From positions 15,259,839 through 15,323,838 of the forward strand of contig CM049316.1 of NCBI GenBank assembly GCA_026874595.1: a stretch of 64,000 bases of DNA, in the 5' to 3' direction. Shown here one piece after another: positions 52,801-61,800 of this stretch (the stretch's first letter is position 1; each line of letters starts with the position of its first letter). Both the position numbers and the translations under genes were made by a program. The DNA is from Sipunculus nudus (lineage: Eukaryota > Annelida > Sipuncula > Golfingiida > Sipunculidae). The notes below the pieces were generated by a model. That model was not told the origin of the DNA and did no database searches. It worked only from the letters and a program-made list of their open reading frames with translations.

Positions 52801-55800
52801 TTTATTTCCAGTTGTCTTGGTTTACATGTTGATGATGGCGTGGGTCTGTCTGCCAGTTCCCAGCCCAACACAGGATTTTGTATCAGTATTACTACGTCAC
52901 AAACCTTTACATCATCTTACACTTTTTCTATTGGATATTGGATATGTATCATTATGACGCACCTGAATGTTTAGATAACCATATATGGCTTCGGCTTTCG
53001 CCTACGCACAAACTTTTTCCTTGTTTTACCTAAAACTCATGTAATATCATTATATTCCTGATATTAATATATTCAGGGTACATATTTGTCTCCTGATCAA
53101 TTCTGTGTGACCCAGCTACTTACTGACTCACTTTTGGTACTGTTTTCCTGTCCTAAATTACTGCCTCATGCGCAGGCCGGTATTCACCGTACCTTTGACT
53201 TTTATATCATTTTACACTGTCATCCAGATCTAAACCTGGCTTCTGCTGATGCCTATAATAACAGAATCTATTTTGGCTTACTTGATTAAGTTTACATTCA
53301 CATGGCTATAACAATTATACCAGTCTATAGTAATCACTGGTTGTCTGCATTCAGAATTTATGTCCATTAAAATACTCATTTATCAGCTTCTTTTCTAAAC
53401 CTATATGCTAACCGACATATGGAGATCGGAATCCAAACACCTGTCTTACAATGGTAGACAATGCGTTGGTACACCAATTTAGGCTATTATAATTTCTCTC
53501 TGTCGCTCTATCTATCTTTCCATCTGCTGAACTGGTAACTGATCTTATGTGTACCAAAATATTGCGTTAAAATCAGTAATTAATTATAATAGATATTAAC
53601 ACCTCTTACCACATAACATATCCCTGGGGCTCAAAATTTGAACTCCGGGTCAAATACACAGGAAGATGAACAACACACTGGGGACAATGTGTACAACATT
53701 AGAACAATGTAAGCAAGAATAATAGGATAAATCGGTGAATATATGTATAATAACAATAATGATCATAATGATAGACATATATAAAATACAAGAAGTATCA
53801 ATAGTATAACATGAAAAATGGCATCAAAGGACTGGCTGCAGCGGCAGGACAATCCATAAGCATCAATATAGTATCAGGAAACATGGATAATACAATATAC
53901 GAGTAGCTATCTCTAGTATGCTAGTGGGTTTGTTTTTTGTTTATATATATTTTTTTGTGTGTGTTGGAGTACATCTTATCGGAACACAGCAAGAAGATAA
54001 AATAGTAGTCCCGTAATTGTATGATAATATTCAATAAGTTTCATGAAGGTACAATCACAGGGAAATACATTATAGATATATATATTTAAATATACATATG
54101 AAAAGACCAATATACATAATATGATAAGAATATAATGCAGGATAAACATACATCAATGAGATCTACACATGGTATATAGTGATGATTAACTACACATAAG
54201 ATATAATGATAAGGGATAATAAGTATACAGATATATGCATGGCTTATTTGCAAAGAGGCAACAATTATACATATTAGTAGTCACACAGCCTTTTTCTTTA
54301 GGGATTTTAAAGCTTTTGTACATTTTTTTTCATTGTTTTTTTTTTTTATTCAATATGCACGTATTAAGGAACAATAAGAATAAGTATATGTACAATCGTA
54401 ACAACAAGATTAATGCTACCTATGTCATGTATTATCAAGAAATATCATAAAAGACAGTATCATATAACAAAGATATATATATATATATATACATATAGCG
54501 ATAATTATCTAAATAGACGCTACATAAGTAAATAACCTCAACGTGATATTGCACCATCTAATGATACATTATCAGATAGTGGATACAACGTAGCATGCGT
54601 TGTATTATCCGTCATGGACATCGTGGACAACGATGCCATGAACGGAGGTACAGCAGGAAACATTGCTGTTTTGAGTGCCTGACCCGGAACTTTTAATGGA
54701 TTTGTAGCGACTTTATTGTCTACGTCCGTTTCATAGGAAGTGGGGTCCTCCCGTGTAGGACACGAGTTAACCAAATACACTACGCCGTGATGTTTTTATC
54801 GTAAGAATCGTAATAGGAAGTCCGTGACGCAACATGCGTTTTAATTTCCATGATTGCCAAAACGATATAAAGAAGGATTCCTAACAGTAAGTGGAATGTA
54901 TTTCTTCCCGTGTGATGCCCATTTTCTGTAAGGGGACAAGGAATGGATGAATAAGTATGAGGAATGACATATGAGAATAGTAAATCTCTCCACAAATGTG
55001 TGTATTGATCTTAACCTTAAGGATTTAAGATGGTAATTTTATTTTTGAGCTCTGTATGTGTAAGATCCACACATCTGCAGAGTGATGATATAATATATGA
55101 AAATGAAACGGATGATATCCTCGTCATCTCACTATTAGGGTCTATATACGGGTGAGTACAGTCAGTGTATTTAACGTTTGTTTTTACGTTTGCGTACCTG
55201 ACCGGTCATTGTTCGTTTAATGTGAAATTCACGGATAAGTGCGGGCGAAATATCGTCAGCATATTCCCAGGAAGATTTCCGTGATTTGTCTACCCATTTC
55301 ACGAAATACACACGCTTTCCTTGGTGTTTTGAACACTTCATAAGCCTATTAACGGCAGCGTATGCATCATGGGAAGTTTGAGATCGACCTGGACTATCTG
55401 GATCCAAGATAGCACGATCTCTAGAGGATGTATCACGCTGGGATGAATCTACACGGGTCGAGGGTGGATCATTGGTGGGATGATCGGGGGGATCGCGACG
55501 ATTTGTCGGACGATCCTGGGGATCAAAATATTTTTTTAACCTATTACTATGCACGAAAGCGGGTAAAGCTTTGTTAGTACGGCAATCAATAAGTTTATAC
55601 GTATTATTAGAATTGGCTATTGCAATGTAGTATGGGCCTAAGTATTTGGGGAGTAATTTTGGCGTAGGACCTGGGGTTTTGGCCATACGTTTTAACAGAA
55701 CACGATCACCGACCTGAAAGTCAGGTTGAGATGCTTTTATATCATGTCGCTGTTTAATTTTATCCTTGGTCTCAGAAGTAATATCAGCTACTATCTCCCT

Positions 55801-58800
55801 AATTTGTTTCAGGCGTGTAGTTAATAAATCAAGGTATGCCTGATGTCCGAAGTGATTGGACTAAAGTGCGGTTATAAACTTCCACCTGACCATTCGAGGC
55901 TGGGTGGTAAGCACTCGTTTCTACTTTTGTAATTTGAAAAAGTTTACATAATTGTTTAATCAAATGGGACATAAAGTTAGCACCTCTATCCGAAACGAGG
56001 CTATGCGGGGGTCCAAACCTGGTAATAAAGGTATTATAAATAGCCTTGGCGATAGACTGTGCATTCTGTTCTCGTAATGGAACAGCCTCTACCCATTTTG
56101 AAAAACTGTCAACCATGACAAGAACATATTTATATCCTTTTGGAGTTGTTTTCAGGGGGCCACAGACGTCTACATGGACTCGAGAGAACACAGAGGAAAG
56201 TGGGTAATTAATAAGTGGTGCATCCCTTGCATGGAAATGTCGTTTTGCAACCTGACAAGCGTCACAAGATCGTATGTATTTTGTTATATCAGCATACATA
56301 GAATGCCAGTAGTACTTCTGTCGTAAGGCTTCGTAGGTAGAATTAATACCAAAATGACAACCAGCAGCCAAAGAATCATGATAAGATCTTAAAATATCAT
56401 CACGCAAGATATGGGGAATGACTAACTGAATATATGGTGCATTTTTTTGTTTACTGCTGGAACGAGGATAATAACGATGGTATAGAATATTATTATCCAG
56501 AAAATAATTTTGACTTTCTAAAATAACGTTTCTGGCTAAACGTTGATTATCAGGTAAGTCAGTTTTATTCCTAAGGTATTTTATGATAGGTATTAAATCC
56601 TCATCTTGACCCTGTAATTCCTGTATCGGGGTAATCTCAGGAAGAAGATGTTCCAATAACTGTTGTGGAGTCGCGTCCGTGTAATTTTGCGAGGCTTGAG
56701 CCAACTCTTGTAATTGATTAATTTCAGGAGTTATGATCTGAGAGCTATAAGTAAAGCGATGTTCAACTAAATCAGATGTCTGATCCGGAATAGTCTGCGT
56801 AGAAAGTAAACTAAGACTAGACACATCACGGGTGTCCTCCCGAGATATGGGTTGTAAACTAATATCATAATTTCTTCTTGAAAGAGCGTCCGCATTAACG
56901 TTTGATTTTCCAGACTTATATACTATTGTATATTTATATGGCTGTAATTTCATAGCCCAGCGAGCGAGCCTTGCTGATGAATTTTTACAGGAGTCCAAAT
57001 AAGTCAGAGCCCTATGATCTGTCACGATTGTGAATGGCCGGTCGTTTGCAAGATACACATTGTAATGTTTAATACCTTCTATAATAGCTAAACACTCTTT
57101 ATCTGTTATGCCCCATCTGGTTTCGTTATTTCTCAAATTTCGGCCACCATAGGCAATAACACGCTCCTTGCCATGGTCGTCTTTTTGACCCAAAATATAA
57201 CCAATAGCATAATCGGATGCATCAGTATATAAAATGAATTCCTTGTCAAAATCAGGATACACCAGAACAATAGGTTCCGTAGTCAGAGCCTGTTTCAGTT
57301 TAGTAAAAGCATTTTGGCACGCAGTATCCCAGTTGAAAGGAATATCTTTATGCAATAATCTGGTCAATGGGTAAGCAATTTTTGAATAATCTTTAACAAA
57401 TTTTCTGTAGTAATTACATAATCCTAAGAAACTGCGCATTTGTTTAGGGTTCTTAGGTTGGGGAAAGGTGGCAACAGCTTGTGTCTTCGCTGTGTCCATT
57501 TCAACACCACTAGTTGTGATATAGTGACCTAAAAAATTGACCTTAGGAGTGGCAAAATGACATTTGGATGGTTTCAGTTTTAAGTTAGCTTGTCGTAGTC
57601 TAGTAAAAACTTGAGACAAATGAGTGAGATGTTCAGATAAATTACGACTATAAACAAGTATATCATCAACATATACTACAGCATTTTTAAAGTTTAAACC
57701 CTTTAAAATAGTTCCAACTGTAAAAGAGAACGATGATGGTGCATTACGAAGACCGAAGGGCATAACATTCCAGGTATATGTACCTGAATGCGTGACAAAT
57801 CCAGTTTTGTCAATAGAGTCAGGGTGCATTGGAATCTGCCAAAATCCAGAGGCCATATCTAGAACAGAGAATATGCGCGCTTTTGCTTGTCCAATACTAT
57901 CAAAAACATCCTCAATTCGAGGTAAAGGATGACTTACTGGCTTAGTTATAGCATTTAATTTTCTATAATCCACAGCAAATCTATATTGTCCATTTTTCTT
58001 AGGAACTAATAAAACAGGAGCTTGCCATAAGGATGTAGATTCTTGGATGATGCCCGTATCGAGCATTTCCTGAACTTGCCTATCTATTTCAGCCTTTTTA
58101 GTGGGGCTTACTCTGTATGGGGCCAGTCGAATGGGAGTTTCATCACCAGTATCGATTGAATGAGAGAATACATTTGTACGTCCTAATTCAGTAATATTAG
58201 TAGCAAAAATGTCCCGATTTGAACCTAAAAATGCCAGTAATTTATATCTTTCCTGTTCATTTAATTCTGTTCCTTCTAAGTTGAAGTTTAAGGATTGGGC
58301 TATTTTATAATATTCCTTCTCGTTATCCTCATTGGTATTACTAGCACTAACCTGATTAATGTCCATACTGACTTGGCGATCGATAATGGTGAATGCGTCA
58401 GATGTGGGTGAAAGTAAACGGAATGAGGCAATTGGATAACCCTGTGAGAGTTTAATTGGTTTGGTATAAGGATTCATAACACGCATGACAGTTTTTGAAT
58501 TGGTTAAGGTATTGATGCTATACGCCCCAGCTAAGCGTTTCGACTTTCTTAATAAGCTAAGAGGAATGACCTGTCCAATGGTATCCGAGAAGTATGGATC
58601 CGGAGTATAAACAGGTAATATTGTTTCTGTGAGCGGTTGACAGGTAGTATTAATCGCAACTCTGAGATACGAGTGATTAGAGGGCCGTCCCTTACTACAC
58701 AGTGGAATGTGATATTTACCATTCATTAAGGAGAGAACATTATGAGAAAAATCAATTTGGGCTTGGTACTTCTGTAAATAATCCGTACCTAATATTATGG

Positions 58801-61800
58801 GTACACTACTAGATGTTAAGACCAGAAAGGAATGTGTGGTACCGAATTCCCCCAATTTAAGAGTTAAATCAACCTGACCCATAACTTTAACATGGATATT
58901 TCCGATCCCTTTTACATATGAAATGTTTACTGGATTAAACGGAATAGTACCCCTGTTGTTTAGATTTTGTATCGTATGCCAATCAATACAAGAGACTTGA
59001 GCTCCCGTGTCTAATAAACACTGGACTTCGAGGGAATTAACTGTAGCTGTAACCAAATTATTATATCTGTTATTTTGAAGATTGACTAAAATATGGGGAC
59101 ATTTGATATCGGGGTCTCTAAGGACCTGGTTCAGAGGACGGTTATGTCTACTGATTGATGGAGAATTTTGTGTTAAAGCGCTACGGTCCAGGTCAGGATC
59201 AGGCGTTATATCCTATTTAAACATTACTCTATCAAACCGTACAGTTTTAGGAGTAGTTTTAGCGTTGCGACATACACGGGCCAAATGGCCTATTTCACCA
59301 CAAAAATTACAGTTAACATTTTTAAATCTACATAGATAAGCCCAATGATTATAACCACACCGTGGACACGGCGAAGGTGGCTGACTGTTACCTGGCAATG
59401 GTCGTCTGGGTTGTCTGTAACCTTGAGTGGAGCGTTGTTGTTGTGGTCCCGGAGATCGCCAGCGGGGAGGGGGTGCAGGTGATGCGGAACGCATTCCTGT
59501 GCGCTCACGTGATGGTGTGCGAGGTCGTCTCAGCGGAGATTCGGTGGCGGTCGACGGGGCCCGCTGCCAAACAGCGTTGCTGATCTCTTCACACAGCTCC
59601 GTTATATTAAGTTGTGGTGGAATCGGCGAGTTGGTAATGGGATGAAATTCAACAGCCTTACGAGCTAGTTCTGTCAAATCTTCAAGATTTTGTGGGTCTT
59701 TTAAGTCTATGTATTGTTGGATTCCTCTAGGAAACCCAATTTTAATGGCGTCCATGATATCCTGTTCAGATTTACGAGCTGCGCTCCCATATTACGGAGG
59801 TGATCAATGTAATGATCAACAGTTTCGTTGGACTGAAAAACTCTTGTATTAAAAGTTCTTAAAATAGCGAGTCTCTGACCCTTACGCGCGAAACGTTGTG
59901 TAAAAGCTTCTGCTAGTTTTGTAAAGTCTTTACGCGTGTCTAAAGGTAGAGAACGATACCAAGACGCGGCAACACTACCTGGAGCTAGTTTTAAGGAGAA
60001 TATTTCAGCTCTCTGATCACTTCTAAGACCTTCTACGGACGGTTTCGTCCAGCCTAGTAGGACAGCCGTGGTGTTAAAACGGTCGAGCCAGTCAATTGCA
60101 TCTGTGTCACCATCTCCATAAAACATGGGAATAACTGAACAGTCTATTTTACCTGACGGTGTAGAATCTGATGATGTCTTCTGTCCTGTTGGTGCCATAT
60201 TGATTATTTCGTGACGAGGTAGATCGTTGTACCGAAACCGGATCTCCACCAATGTGTTACAACGGGGAATTAGGGGAGTTCTTCCCTGGCCATAACACAG
60301 TCACACGGCGCGTCAGGTGAATAACTGAGACAGTCCAAGTTGGATATTGTGCTGTTTTATTTCCAGTTGTCTTGGTTTACATGTTGATGATGGCGTGGGT
60401 CTGTCTGCCAGTTCCCAGCCCAACACAGGATTTTGTATCAGTATTACTACGTCACAAACCTTTACATCATCTTACACTTTTTCTATTGGATATTGGATAT
60501 GTATCATTATGACGCACCTGAATGTTTAGATAACCATATATGGCTTCGGCTTTCGCCTACGCACAAACTTTTTCCTTGTTTTACCTAAAACTCATGTAAT
60601 ATCATTATATTCCTGATATTAATATATTCAGGGTACATATTTGTCTCCTGATCAATTCTGTGTGACCCAGCTACTTACTGACTCACTTTTGGTACTGTTT
60701 TCCTGTCCTAAATTACTGCCTCATGCGCAGGCCGGTATTCACCGTACCTTTGACTTTTATATCATTTTACACTGTCATCCAGATCTAAACCTGGCTTCTG
60801 CTGATGCCTATAATAACAGAATCTATTTTGGCTTACTTGATTAAGTTTACATTCACATGGCTATAACAATTATACCAGTCTATAGTAATCACTGGTTGTC
60901 TGCATTCAGAATTTATGTCCATTAAAATACTCATTTATCAGCTTCTTTTCTAAACCTATATGCTAACCGACATATGGAGATCGGAATCCAAACACCTGTC
61001 TTACAATGGTAGACAATGCGTTGGTACACCAATTTAGGCTATTATAATTTCTCTCTGTCGCTCTTTCTATCTTTCCATCTGCTGAACTGGTAACTGATCT
61101 TATGTGTACCAAAATATTGCGTTAAAATCAGTAATTAATTATAATAGATATTAACACCTCTTACCACATAACAATAACATGAATACTGATTAATGACCAC
61201 ATTGACTAATTAAAATCCTAAAATCATGGCTATGACATTTAAAGTTCATATTTATGTTTTATAAAATTTACCCACCTGTTGAATTTAATAATGCACCTAA
61301 ATCTATAGCTAAATCAAACATAGCTACTAAAACTTATCCAAAACCATTTAATATGGTGTCCTGTTTATGTTTATGTTTCTAAAAGAAATTAAGAGAATAC
61401 TCACCGTCTCATGAATATTTTTGGCTAAATTATCTTTATGCAAATGAGCAAATGGTTGTTCAGCACCCCAGGTATTCAGATAGCATGAAACCCTCCGTAA
61501 TGCCTGACTGTTTGAGCGAATCACTGTCTCCCCAGGCCTGACCTCCCTCGATTCCAAATGGTTCTGTAAGACCACAAACATCTAGCTAGCTGGTAATTAT
61601 TGAATGGAAAAAAAAATATTCAGTTCATCTAATTTTGAGTTTCTTTTTTAAATTTTAAAATAAAACTACCGCTAGGCAAGAAGCAGAGATTTATAGGAGG
61701 AAGACCATGTTACCCTGGCAGATGCAAAATCAGACTCTGCTGGTTAAAATCTGCCACCCACCATGCCTCAGGGCTTCTAAATACACCAGCATATAGTGGT

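Larger units (their letters stand above)
52700..61173 (-). mobile_element. Ty3/Gypsy LTR retrotransposon, sense to the cyclase
   Basis: An 8.47-kb element with two 919-bp LTRs (52,700-53,618 and 60,255-61,173) starting TGTTA and ending TAACA, flanked by a 4-bp ATAA duplication. Coding runs on the minus strand in the order gag, protease, reverse transcriptase, RNase H, integrase, chromodomain, the gene order of Ty3/Gypsy. The C-terminal chromodomain suggests a chromovirus-like lineage. It lies in a cyclase intron in the same orientation as the gene. Defects are a frame change inside gag, an in-frame UAG between gag and pol, and a truncation with a frame change in integrase. The near-identical LTRs indicate recent insertion, so it was probably mobilised by proteins from another copy, or some defects are sequence errors. 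Confidence 0.96.

Noticed and set aside
52792-53289. Plus-strand frames of 60 and 67 codons in the LTR (repeated at 60,347-60,844)
   Set aside because: They are antisense to the element and identical only because the two LTRs are identical. No domain.
53619-53645. Polypurine tract beside the 3' LTR
   Set aside because: On the element strand the sequence is mixed (gagccccagggata), not a purine run, so no confident call.
61174-61404. A 48-51-nt candidate exon ending aacag|GTGGGT as the missing cyclase piece
   Set aside because: The usable frames hold a stop or do not resemble any cyclase segment, and the acceptor is poor.
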